NCBI GenBank assembly: GCA_006937955.1
Contig: SSNP01000017.1
Location: forward strand, 5,250,056 to 5,314,055
DNA: 64,000 bases
Reading direction: 5' to 3'
Source of the DNA: Pachypanchax playfairii
Lineage: Eukaryota; Chordata; Actinopteri; Cyprinodontiformes; Aplocheilidae
Below the pieces are notes generated by a model. It saw nothing but the letters and a program-made list of their open reading frames with translations, made no database searches and was not told where the DNA came from. Of this stretch, positions 50,614 through 61,255 are shown piece after piece. The translations under genes and the position numbers were made by a program. Every line of letters begins with the position of its first letter. Within the stretch, counting starts at the first letter, position 1.

Positions 50614-51155
50614 TTAAAGCTAAAGTGCGTAACTTTTACATGTCTGTGAATGTCCGTTTCAGCCAAGCCACTATTAGAGGAGATGACACAATGCAGATTA
50701 AGCCGATCGGCTCCTCAAACATCTCACTGTATTTTTCAATATATATCATTTTTACTTTGCGTGTCGACCGGCGACATTCCCGCGCTGGCGCGCAGGAAAT
50801 TACGTCTTTTACGTCACAACAAGAAGGGAGGGGGAGGACGAGCGGAGAGTCTCGTAGCAGGAGGCAGAGTGCAGGCAGAACGGGAAAGCGACATGGCGGA
50901 GAAGCCAAAGAAACGGCCGAGACACACTCATCTGGAAGTTCTTCCGAAGAGTCCGTCTTTTTTCAACAGCTGTCCTTATTGAAACAGAATAAAAATGTTG
51001 TGGAATCGCGAATCACAGCGGCAGAGGGATAGCGGTTGGGGGAAGGGGGGTGGGAGGGGAAGGTGGGCGTACGTCATATGGAAGCGACAGCTTCATTGTT
51101 GTAATAACGCAAAATTCCGCTAGGGGGCGACAGAAGTTACGCACTATAGCTTTAA
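50614..51155. mobile_element. TTAA-bounded inverted-repeat element 2 with CpG-rich, exon-like cargo
   Basis: Left end TTAAAGCTAAAGTGCGTAAC; the right end on the minus strand is TTAAAGCTATAGTGCGTAAC. This gives about 24 bp of inverted terminus with two mismatches, both starting at TTAA (50614-50617 and 51152-51155). Length 542 bp. The interior from about 50760 to 51120 is visibly CpG-rich, unlike the flanks. It contains two TACGTCA (CRE-like) sites at about 50810 and 51070, and an ATG in good initiation context at 50893 ('gacatggcgg') opening a 30-codon frame, MAEKPKKRPRHTHLE and so on. No transposase is present, so it is non-autonomous. The cargo may be a captured promoter and first exon, or the 5' end of the parent transposon. 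Kolobok or piggyBac-type mobilisation is inferred from TTAA. Confidence 0.75.
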
Positions 51156-51609
51156 TGACAGCATAGAATTTCTTCTGTTCTCATGTTGTAAATACTGAAG
51201 GTAACTAAATGACCCGAGTTTTGCCGATTTAAGTAGAATGTTGTAATTAAAATGTCTCAAAATCACTTTCTCATTTGGGGGGGGGTATGTTTTTTTATAT
51301 TATGGGTTTGTGTCAGTAAACAAACCCTAAACTCTGAAGCTCCTTTCACATTTTAAGCCGAAGCTTCATAAGTGCAGGAATGTGTCACTTTTTTTTTTCT
51401 AAAACATAAAACAGTGAGCGTCTTTCAAAGTATTGTACGATGCCTGCTTTAATCTCAGCAGGGAACTCTGTAGGGAACCGTGCTCTGGGACTTGTGTTAA
51501 GTGTTGTGTTCTTGACCTGAAAAGTCTTTGTGAAGCTTTACGTTAAATAAATACATGAAAAACAAAATGCTAGATGTAAAGAAGCATCAAAATGACAAAC
51601 TACAAGATG

Positions 51610-51646
<37 letters not shown>

Positions 51647-54410
51647 CATCAACACAATCAAACAATGTTTTAATCAGTAATTTTGTGATAAACGGATTAA
51701 GTGCACTAGTAATTACCTTCTGGTTTTCATGATTATAAGATAAAATAGGATTTAAATTGTTATGTCCTAATCTTGCTGTCAGCAAACCTTTGATTCTTTG
51801 GAAGGTACCAAGGGCCTTTCAGTAAAGGCAAGGACTTTCACTTTTCTGGCGCTTAGGAATACTTTACATGGGTTTAATGAATAATTAAGGACTGCAGGTG
51901 ATTTTTTTCCCTGTAGAGACGCTGCACACATTTAGAATTCAACATTATACTGTGTATAATCAAGGACATATGAGGGTTTGATGGTATCAGGGGCCCAAGT
52001 ATAATTTGCTGCCTCATTTAACCTCCTCCATCTCAAAAATGTTGTCTCCTTCAGATTCTAAAAAAAAAAAATCTAATTTCAGATGTATGTACTTCTTCAT
52101 TTCATCCACACAGTGTGACTTCTGTGTGTTATTGCATTGGAGTGTGCAGAAGATTAATGTCTCTTTTCTCAACAGTTACTTCAGTGCATATATAAGATCT
52201 GCAGGCTGAGTCATCTTCAGTGAGAGCTGACAGGCAGATGGAACATTTGCTCAGACACAAGTGCTAATTGTAAATGTCACAAGATGTGTTTCTGAATGCA
52301 ATCAGGGCTAATTAAAGTCCGTTTGATTTGGAGACTGGATATCTTTAAGTGTGATCATTTTTAGGATTTTCTGGGTTTTGATTTGTTTCCATTTTATATC
52401 TTAGACTTGGCTGCAGAGTCATTAATAAGGTCAGTCAATGTGCATATGAAAGTACCATGGATAGTTGTACCAGTATGTTCTATACTGTATATTATACTGT
52501 ATAATATATGATGAATTTATTTACTAAACATGTGTTTTTGGATTGTTGGAGAACATAAGAAGAAATTTGCACGCATGAATCTCTACATATAGTTCAAAAA
52601 ACAAATGAAAGAATTATCTGATGTAAATTATTTGATTTAATGTTTGCTTTAACCCACACAGCTGCTTACTGCTCAGCAGCTATGGTGTTTCTGGAGGACA
52701 GCCATAACTGTCACATCATAAAGCTGCGATGCTAAATATGAGAGATGTGCCTGAAGGCAAACTAAATAAAAATAAATAAATATAAATAAAAACAAGAGGT
52801 TAAGATTTCTAAAGTTATAGGATGTTCTAAAAATACAAAACTATTTGTCCTTCTGTTTTAACATAAAGCAAACTGTAAGTTCAACATGTAAAGAACATGC
52901 AATACTGTTGGTTTTGTGTATAGAAGATGGTTGGGAATATAAATTGAATTTGATTGCAGAAACTTAAAGTGCATCTAAGTGCAAAAAACAACAATAACTG
53001 TTGCGTATCAACCACTACACCACCATGCAGGCTGTAACTCTCATAGCAAAATAAAAATGAGCACGTTTCATTTGTTAGCACAATTTATTTCTAATTGAAA
53101 GTATTAGAATAATGAGAAATGTTTCATGAAAACAGTCCATCTGCTAGCTTTAGAGATAAAAGATTAAAATCCATATAAAAATAACACCTGCTCAAAAAAC
53201 TGGAAGAAAAAATGATAAAATGTTCTCAAACCCACATCCTGTTACAGATTTATCAGTGAGATTTTATTAGTAGTTCAACACGAAGGAGAAAACTCATAAC
53301 ATCCACATCAACTTGATCTGACATGTACAATTTCCTAAAAATTCTTTAGTGTCACTTCCAGAAAACCGAACAGAAAAAGTATAAAATCACTACAAAAGAA
53401 TCACTTTTTATTCTCTGGGTCCTTAAATATCTCAGTGTGAAAGTCACAGAAGTTCATGTCAGTTTCCAAAGCAGAACATTTCATTAGGATTTAACTTGAT
53501 TTTCCCTTTTTTTTGTTCTGGATGATGAAGCTAACCTCTTTTTGTCTGAGAGTCTCTACAACAAGTTGAAAAGAAGTTTTGTAATAAACAAAATTTCTGG
53601 GCATGTTGGAACCTGAAGCTCTTAACCTCCACCACACACAGCTGCAGTTCTGCTGCTCAAACAAAACCAGTTCTTGGCCTGAATCGATGCTTTAAATGTG
53701 ACCCTTCATCAAAAACTCTGCGGGTTTCTACATCACATTGAAACTTTTAAAAACAGAAGGAACTAAAAAGTGCATCTGAAATGCAAAGTGGTCATCAGAA
53801 GATGTGTTCTGAATGTCTGTTTCAGAGCCGGGGAGCAGGAAGGATGCTGGGATATCTCTGCTAAATGGAAACACTTTATTCACAGTCTTTCTCTGCTGAA
53901 ACACGTGTTTTATCTGAGATAAAAGTACTACGAACCGCCTCTGAAGTAAAACAAGTAATATTGTTTATGAAACATCCACTTACATTTTTTTAGGTTTTTA
54001 CTTAGAAGTGAAGCTTTAAAAGAAAGTCATTACCAGCCCTGTATAGTTACATCTGCAGAAGCTTTTGTTTTCTTATTAACTGAGGCACTTTTAGGAATAC
54101 CAATTTATTTTATTATATTTCTTGGTTTTTTTGCAAGTGAAAGCAGTGATGCTTCGTCTATGTGGACCTGAAACCTTCAGTCTGTTCTTCTCTTACATAA
54201 AACAGAAAACATGTTTGTTATTTCACATCTCTTATTCAGTTCAGTTAAATACAGCTAATTCATTATATTTTGTAAAACACATTGAAACACAGTCAGTATA
54301 ATCTCAGTCTTTGTGTGATTTTAAATGATATTATCTCAAAATACTGAGAATATTTAGAATTTCCTGTGAGTTTTATTGCTGGTCGTCAACCAAATATGGA
54401 TTTTTAAGAC
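51156..54410. other. non-coding sequence
   Basis: No gene supported. Contains a G run at about 51278-51285, a perfect GT repeat at 51615-51645, an A-rich (AAAT)n stretch at about 52761-52792 and poly(A) at about 52061-52071. 52190-52350 is a candidate conserved element (see findings). Confidence 0.5.
51615..51645. repeat. perfect (GT)15 microsatellite
   Basis: Thirty-one bases of uninterrupted GT. It creates a Thr-His repeat in a minus-strand frame that is not a gene. Confidence 0.98.
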
Positions 54411-54773
54411 TTAAAGGAGAACGCCTGTTTTTTGCAATTGGGGCTTTATTTATTCCGTGAGATGTGTTTTACTCGTCATCAGTGGTACTTTTTTGCAATT
54501 CGGATTCGTCTCGGAGATTTTTGATTCACACGGCAAACACCTAAACGAGCCAATAAACGAGAATAAACGAGAGTCAGTTGGGCCTGCGGCGAACGCAGCG
54601 GCGAACGCAGGCCCAACCGACTCTCGTTTATTGGCTCGTTTAGGTGTTTGCCGTGTGAATCAAAAATCTCCGAGACGAATCCGAATCGCAAAAAAGTACC
54701 ACTGATGACGAGTAAAACACATCTCACAGAATGAATAAGGCCCCAATTGCAAAAAACGGGCGTTCTCCTTTAA
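54411..54773. mobile_element. TTAA-bounded foldback element 3 (near-perfect palindrome; T2/Kolobok-like MITE)
   Basis: Left arm 54411-54588 (178 bp) and right arm 54606-54773 (168 bp) are reverse complements over their whole length with six substitutions. A tandem duplication of AATAAACGAG in the left arm accounts for the 10-bp difference. The spacer is 17 bp (54589-54605), G+C-rich, with a repeated GCGAACGCAG unit. Both ends are TTAAAGGAGAACGCC, with TTAA at the boundaries. Known: Xenopus T2-type MITEs, placed in the Kolobok superfamily, carry a TTAAAGGRR terminus and TTAA target duplications; this end fits that signature. The element has no transposase. The near-identity of the arms points to recent origin or arm-to-arm gene conversion. 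Transcribed RNA would form a long hairpin. Two 82-codon frames on opposite strands share their first ~35 residues only because of the palindrome. Confidence 0.88.
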
Positions 54774-56559
54774 GCACCAACACAAAACAGCACAAACAAA
54801 GACTTAATACAGAAACTTCTTGTGGTGGATGTTTAAATCACTTCCTGTGGACATTATTTTTGATATTTGTAACGGTTGTTTCCATTTTTAGTTGCAGTTT
54901 TCATGTTTTATTTTCCATTTGATAAGATTATTTTTTTCCACCCGTTGTCTGTGAAGATACAGCTGCTTCATCTGCTCGGCATTTTCATCTTTCATGAGGG
55001 ACGGTGGCTCGTAACATGTTTATTTATTTATTTATTTTTTACAGGTTCATGTTCAGGGAATAAACAACAAAAAAAAGCACCATTTGATTTTGATTCTTGT
55101 TTGTCAAAAGAAAAAAAAAAGGTTTTATTTACCAAACGGTTTTCATTCTAGAATAACCACTTTACAGTCTGAAAGAATAGACAACTGCCTCTTCTCTCTT
55201 GGCCCAAATCCTGTGTTTGGAGAACAGAGAAATGTTTTGACAGATGATGATTTTCTTCAATCAGGAAACAATACAAAGTCTGGCCCTCAGTGGGAAAACA
55301 CTAAGCCTTTATCTACAGTTTCTATGACCACTGAATTTGCTCCCCATGTTGATTTCCTCTCTAACTTCCAGCAGCATCTGCTGCTGCTTTTTGATGACAT
55401 ACTTTAACTTTTCATTTATTATCCACTATTATCATCCTGTAACGTTACAGCAGCGTTTTCACTCTCGTCAATGACCCAGAGGATGTTTGGTCAAAACTAA
55501 TTGGACAGTAAAATCCAATTTATTCAAAACTGAAGCTAAAGATTCAGGAAATTCCATTAACATACGGTTAAGGGTGACTGCACTTCAGTCCTGTTTGAAC
55601 TTCAAATGTCATCCCGCCACCAATTACATTCTAAATTGCAATTCACCTCAGTTAATTACTCTAATTAATATTCAATGGAACACCAAAAAGACTCTTACCT
55701 GATTTGTTCCAGTTTTAATTTAACATATCACAGCTGATATTCGACTCATATACAATATGCCTCTCCTTCACCGAGCTGTTAAACTTTTACTAGCAGTTTT
55801 TTAAACGTGTTCAACCTTCATGCTACTAAACAAACAGAAACGTTTCTACATGATCTTCTCGGTACTTGGTGTGACTGAATATTTTGATTCAGATACAGGG
55901 TCTTGGTGTTTGAGTCAGCAAAGGTGTTTTGACAGAAATTACCAGGTGAATAAAAGAGCAGCGATAAACAAAAGCACAAAGACGGAAAGCACTACATCTG
56001 TAAAACAGCTGCTTTCACAGCAGAGCTTTTAGTGCAGCCTTTTCACAGATGATATCAGCAGTCAATTGAAAACTTTGGCACCTTGAGAGAAGCAGTTCTT
56101 TTTGGAAATTAGTTCAAATGAGTTTTACCTCCATTTCACCATCCCTATTTGCTGCCTCTGGCAGCTCTCCAGGCACCAATGCAGGTTTCTGTAAGCCTCT
56201 CTCTCTCCTGCAGGTCAAACAACTGACTTTCACCACCACTTACACTCTCTCGCTCCTAAAACATATCAGTTCTGTTACCATATTGATAGCATGTGTGATA
56301 TATGATTCAAATCTGTTCAGAATGTTACAAGTTTAAACTGAAATATTGAAATAATAAGTTGGAAAAATGCAACTCAAATAAATTTCCATATCAAGCGTGA
56401 GCAGTGCAAAAAAGTGCAATATTTTTAGGTATTAGACTGAATGTCATCACAGCTTGTTTTGGAGGTGTTGCAACACATTTTTATGATTTGGAAGCAATTT
56501 GCTTCAGTGAAACTGTTTGTAACCAGTTGTAAACTAACAGAGAAAATAAAATCTCAACA
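54774..56559. other. non-coding sequence
   Basis: No exon or RNA gene supported. (TTTA)n run at about 55019-55040 and poly(A) at about 55110-55120. Plus-strand frames at 55084-55407 and 56118-56336 have no recognised domains. Confidence 0.5.
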
Positions 56560-56680
56560 TTAGATGACATGCAGCGCTGTGGTTGAGTTTTCTGCCTCAC
56601 AGCGAGAAGGTTGCGGGTTTGAGATTGCTGACCAGCTGTGTGGCCAACAGGCTCAAACCTGTGAGGAGTTTACATGCTTT
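56560..56680 (+). repeat. 5' fragment of the common teleost repeat
   Basis: 'gcagcgctgtggttgag', 'ctgcctcacagcgagaaggtt', 'gcgggtttgag' and 'gaggagtttacatgc' match the tRNA-like head region of the family in plus orientation. The 3' half is absent. A 77-codon frame starting here is an accident of the repeat. Confidence 0.7.
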
Positions 56681-57274
56681 TATGCATTTCTAGTTTTTCT
56701 TTTATCTCTCATTACTTCAGAGGATAAAGCATATTTGAAACGAGAGTCTGTGTCAGATAAGATCACGTTTTTCACCAGTGAAAATATATATTTTTAAATT
56801 ACTTTATTGTACTTGATGTTTTCTTTTTTGTATATGTTTTGATTACAACAAAAACTGAATGTTTTCAGATTATGTTCAGATCTTGTGGAAAATTTTAATC
56901 TTTGTTACACATTCATGTATCAGAAAATATTCAGTCAAAAATATTCCATCTTTAATTTTTCACTGGAGTGATTTACATTATTTTTAGGAGGGAAAACAAA
57001 GTTAATGATATTAGATTTCAAAATTTTGTAAAGCACAAGCTGCATTCCTCTTTTTGTCCAAATTCTGTGAGCAAAATTTTAGGGCAATAATGAAAATAAA
57101 AAGATACATGAAATAAAGAATCATTATTATTAATTATTGAGGAAGCACCATAATACAGTAGCAGTCATACTGTACCTGTTATATATGTGTTTAGATTGTT
57201 GCCATTGTACTCAAAAAGCACAGATATTTTAGAACTGATTGATTTGAATAAAGTCAATACTCCTTCAGTTTATT

Positions 57275-57545
57275 CAATCCCTGGTTCTCAGTCTGTCTGG
57301 TTCAGTTCTTGTTTTCATTTTTTCTACCACTTTTGTTTTGAATGAATGTTTTTGGAGTTTTTGCCTCCGACTCTCTAAGTTTTTGGTTTGTTTGTGTTTT
57401 CCTTGACTTTCCCACAGAGATTTGCTATCCTGTGTTGTGGTCTTGCATTAGATACAAGACCACAACACAATATATTAAATAAATGACTGTTTCTTTAAAT
57501 CTGTAAAAAGCTCAGTGTCTCTGTGCCTGCTGGTCGGAGTCTTGA
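57275..57545 (+). repeat. T-rich dispersed repeat with internal perfect hairpin
   Basis: T-rich phrases ('tggttcagttcttgttttc', 'gtttttgcctccgactctc', 'gtttgtttgtgttttcc') followed by 'aaataaatgactgtttc' and a G/C-richer tail 'tctgtgcctgctggtcggagtc'. Same style as 48110-48560. It includes the 15-bp hairpin at 57431-57469. Edges approximate. Confidence 0.4.
57431..57469. repeat. perfect 15-bp inverted repeat
   Basis: TGTGTTGTGGTCTTG and CAAGACCACAACACA are exact reverse complements with a 9-base loop (CATTAGATA). It lies inside a dispersed repeat, so it is probably a property of that family. It resembles a transcription-attenuating or small-RNA-type stem only in shape. Confidence 0.95.
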
Positions 57546-58084
57546 CATCTTGATTGGCAGGAGAAATCAGCTGTTTTTCTTCTAGCATTCAATTGTCAGC
57601 CTTAAACTTGCTGTAAGATGTAATTTTCATAAAGTGGGGGTTTGATGAGTGGAACAGCAGTATGTATTTTTAAATTAATGAGCACTTGTATGTTAATGGG
57701 GTTCCTGGTTTGCTGCTCTTTGTTAACAGTAACATTTTTTTAAGACATTGAATAAACATTTTCTATGACTTTACAGTCACTTAATATTTTCTTCTCATAA
57801 AAGTTTGAGAAGGTGACGTGAGCAAAAAGCTTTCTACTCTTCCTGGAATAATAAAAACAGCTGAGACCCAATTGTGGGAGAGGAAAAAATACATCTGCAA
57901 TTAAGCTTTAATAAGACACCAAATCATTGAAAAGCAAGTGTGAAAATTGAAGAAATATTTCAGGTAATGACTTTTAATTAAAAAGAATAAACAGGAAGTG
58001 TAAAGAAAACTGTCAGACGGTGGCATTTAAATAAACTTAGATGCAATAAAACAGGAAACAATGTTAAAATGCAGCAAACAGTTC
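57546..58084. other. non-coding sequence
   Basis: A+T-rich sequence with nothing recognised. Confidence 0.5.
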
Positions 58085-58325
58085 ACTTCCTACACATCCA
58101 TCCATTTTCCATACCAGCTTGTTGCTTTGCTGTTGGCTGGTGCCTCTGATTGGGCAGGAGGTGTGGTCACTTCCTGGACAGGTCACCAGTCTATTACAGG
58201 GCCACATGGAGAAAAAACAACATTTAACACATACAGAGAGACACACACAATTTGGTGATGCAAATAATCTATCATGTATATTTTTGGTCTGGGAGGAAAC
58301 AGGAGTTTTCTGCACATGCAGCAGT
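58085..58325 (-). repeat. common teleost repeat, minus orientation
   Basis: 'catccatccattttcc' start, then 'tggacaggtcaccagtctatt', 'acagggccacatggaga', 'gtctgggaggaaacaggag' and 'ctgcacatgcag', the inverse order of the copy at 21755-22105. The tRNA-like head would lie to the right and is missing. Short frames on both strands inside are not genes. Confidence 0.78.
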
Positions 58326-58639
58326 TATAAAATAACATTGTTCTTCAGTCTTAATGTTCAGTTCTTAATGCTCCACTGTGTTTACTGCAGTCACAAACTT
58401 TTTCTGCCTTATGGTGCTGAGTAGATGATATGCAAAAACATTAAATGTGCTCCTAATGAAAACAGCTGCCTGCTGTGGCTGAAAATTACATTATGAGACT
58501 GAACTAAGAGTCAATTTGTGGCATTGCGAGACACTCACTGTGATGGATTGTGCAACACTCTCCCAAAACAAAAACACAACCGGTTTAAGTGTAGCTGTCT
58601 GAGGAATACAGTCAGACCTGGTCAGGGCTGCAGGGAGCT

Positions 58640-58700
58640 GATCGTCAGCGGTCACTGAGTGAGGGGGGCGGAGTTACACTCTGGACAGGTCACAGGAGTT
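58640..58700 (-). repeat. short fragment of the common teleost repeat
   Basis: 'ggggggcggagttacactctggacaggtcac' is the same block as 'ggtacaccctggacaggtc' in the minus-oriented copies. Only about 60 bases are recognisable. Confidence 0.5.
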
Positions 58701-61144
58701 AAAATGTCACTTTAGAATATTCATTATTTTCTCTGTAGCATATTCCAAAGTACAGATGTTTGTTTTTGTTTTGTTTTTTTCATAATCAGCATATCAGACT
58801 AATTTCATTAGGCCATATTTATTTCTGGACAGGTTCCCAGACATCAGAACAGTAGAGCTGCCAATTTAATCAGTTTTTGATCCAAGAATTTGACCCCTAA
58901 ACTTACAAGGGCAGTTTTATGTTTTCCTGCCTTTGTACAAACATCCAAACCTGGTGCTTTGTTTAACTACATCCTTGGCAATGAAATGAGAGCAGCTTCA
59001 CAGATCAACAGGAGTATACATCTCGATTTAACCCTGCTATAATATGCTGCATGTTCTACTAACAGGCGAGAACTGTCATGAGGAAGTGTGACAATAGCAT
59101 CCTCTGGCTCAACAGCTGCTAGTAAACAGCAGAAAGTACAGAAGAGGGAGACATGCTCTGCCAGGCAAGATAAAATTGAATCTCGTCTCGCTCAGTGCTT
59201 CTCAAATGATGCATCTATTGCACCTCTGCCTGAACCTGTTTATTCTCTTAGCCTGTTTGCTTTTCAATTATAACATGCAGGGGATAACATTTCCAGGCTG
59301 TCGGGTCGACTGCAGCCATTAGTACAGAAATCAGTGGTTTGAAACTTCAGTGGATTCTTTTCTGGAAAAAAGTTGCAATCCTCCACCCACTCTGACTCAT
59401 AACTGTTAATTAAAATGAATAATTTGGTAACACCTCCTAATTAGGACCCCAAAATTGTACTAAGTTTAGTTCAAGTTCATTCTGTTATTTAACTGACAGG
59501 GGTCATCTCAGAGGTTTAAGTCTCTTTTTATTCAGTAACTTCCCTGTGAAACTTGCAAAAAGAAGCAAGACTAAGAAGTCACCACACATAGACACAAGTC
59601 ATTGAATATAAATGATGTTGAGATTTAGTGAAAACCAAAAACACATGTAGAAGATGACCCAATCATCTGAATAAGGAGTGTTAAAGCAGGAAAACATCTA
59701 AATAGGCAGGATAGTCGCCCTCAAGGCCTGGAGTTGACCAACCCTGCCACATGAATGAGTCACTTAAACTCCTTCACATAAAACAAAGATTAAGTGCCAA
59801 CCATGAAGGAGCATTCCATTTTCTTACGTTTTAGAATAAGACAAAAACAAAAAAACATAATGAATACTGTTCTGTAGAAGCAGAAGGATAGGTGCACCAT
59901 ATCTGTTATATTATGAGGTTTGTGTCTCCTAACTTTGATCTGGTTGACCTCACTCCCATGTGATATATGAGAAGAGATGTTTCATTATTGGGAGTGATTG
60001 TATGTGGACCCATTTTCATGAAAACCTTATCATCCCAATGCAGCTGTTGCTCATCTCCTAAATAACCTGCCATCTCCTGATAAACAAAGTAAACGGGTTT
60101 GGTACTGACACGAAATCCACCGAAAGGACTCCAGTCCAATTCGTGTGACTAAAGTATTATTGCCATGCAGAAAGGACGGCGATCAGTTCCAGTCACAGTG
60201 ATGATTGAGGAATCATTGTCCACCTGAGTATTCAGGCTTGCACTTGATGCCGTCACTCACTGCCTGTCGCTGTCGATTACACTTGGGTGTCGAGAAGTGT
60301 GAAAATCCAGATGTCCCATGTGGCGCTGATGTGTTTCTATGCGTCCTTGCCCAAAGTCAAGCAAGTAGCTGTCCTCTCTGATGAGATGGACGATAATTCA
60401 TCACACTCGTCTTATGAAAAATATCATCTCTTTGCTTTTAACACAAAAGCTGGCAGAATTTATAAATCTCATGACCATGTAGTTTATCCTTGTTTTACTT
60501 GCTGATCTTCAAAAGCAATGAAGTAAGAAATAATGATGACAAACACCAAACTAGATTTTATGGTTGCAAAATATCCAACAGGTTATACTTACTGTATATT
60601 TTCCTTTTTCAATATTTAATAATATTCTAGATTATTAAAGGTTATTAATTCTTTTCGTGGACTAAATTAATCTAATATTCTTAACATCAAATATATATTT
60701 TCGTAGAAGCTCTGGGGAAATGACACACACACTCTCACACAGTCTAAGTAACTGCAGACAGCTTTAGACACTGAAACAGTTTTTTGTGTTTGTTTCTCTC
60801 AGGGCTAACAGCCTCCTCCTGCAGAACTACACAGGTCAGCACAGGCTGAAGCCAGCTTTGCATTGAGAAAAGTGCCTGAGGGAAGATGGGAAGCAGGAAT
60901 ATGTTGGCACACAATTCACTTCTCAAACACAAGTATTCCACATGGGGAATACAGAAATGTCATCAGAGTAGACAGTAGGTGCTGCTGATCTTTGTGTTAT
61001 TCATGCAAACATCACAGTCCTTTATATAACATCAATGAACCAATGAATTCAGTCCCATTTGTTTATAAACCTGCAACTCTTTAATTTTGTTTTCTGACTC
61101 ATTCCTGTTTTGTTTCCCGTCTTTACACGTCATTACTTTTGACC
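58701..61144. other. non-coding sequence
   Basis: No gene supported. A 77-codon minus-strand frame at 59906-60139 and a 72-codon plus-strand frame at 60287-60505 lack motifs, splice context and known relatives that I can recognise. Confidence 0.45.
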
Positions 61145-61149
61145 AGCTG

Positions 61150-61255
61150 CAGTGATTTGATTACACACTGAGTCACCTGTTATCCAGGTGAAACAGAATA
61201 ATCTCATTGTCACACTCATTTCATGAGATGTGGGGAAATATTTGATCCCATCTTT
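61150..61255. repeat. copy 2 of a small dispersed repeat (pair with 6310-6415)
   Basis: 'acacactgagtcacc', 'tatccaggtgaaacag', 'aataatc', 'gtcacactc' and 'catgaga' in the same order and orientation as the copy at 6310-6415. Unknown class. Confidence 0.45.

Noticed and set aside
50604..51032. 142-codon plus-strand frame, the longest but one in the window
   Set aside because: It begins outside the TTAA element and crosses its terminal repeat and cargo. Low-complexity Arg/Gly/Ser composition from CpG-rich DNA; not protein-like. The short ATG frame at 50893 is noted instead as a possible cargo exon.
54457..54727. Two 82-codon frames on opposite strands with almost the same N-terminus
   Set aside because: Explained by the palindromic foldback element; identical sequence is read from each arm. 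No coding evidence.
60287..60505. 72-codon plus-strand frame
   Set aside because: Composition is plausible but there is no family match I can recognise, no splice context and no neighbouring exon.
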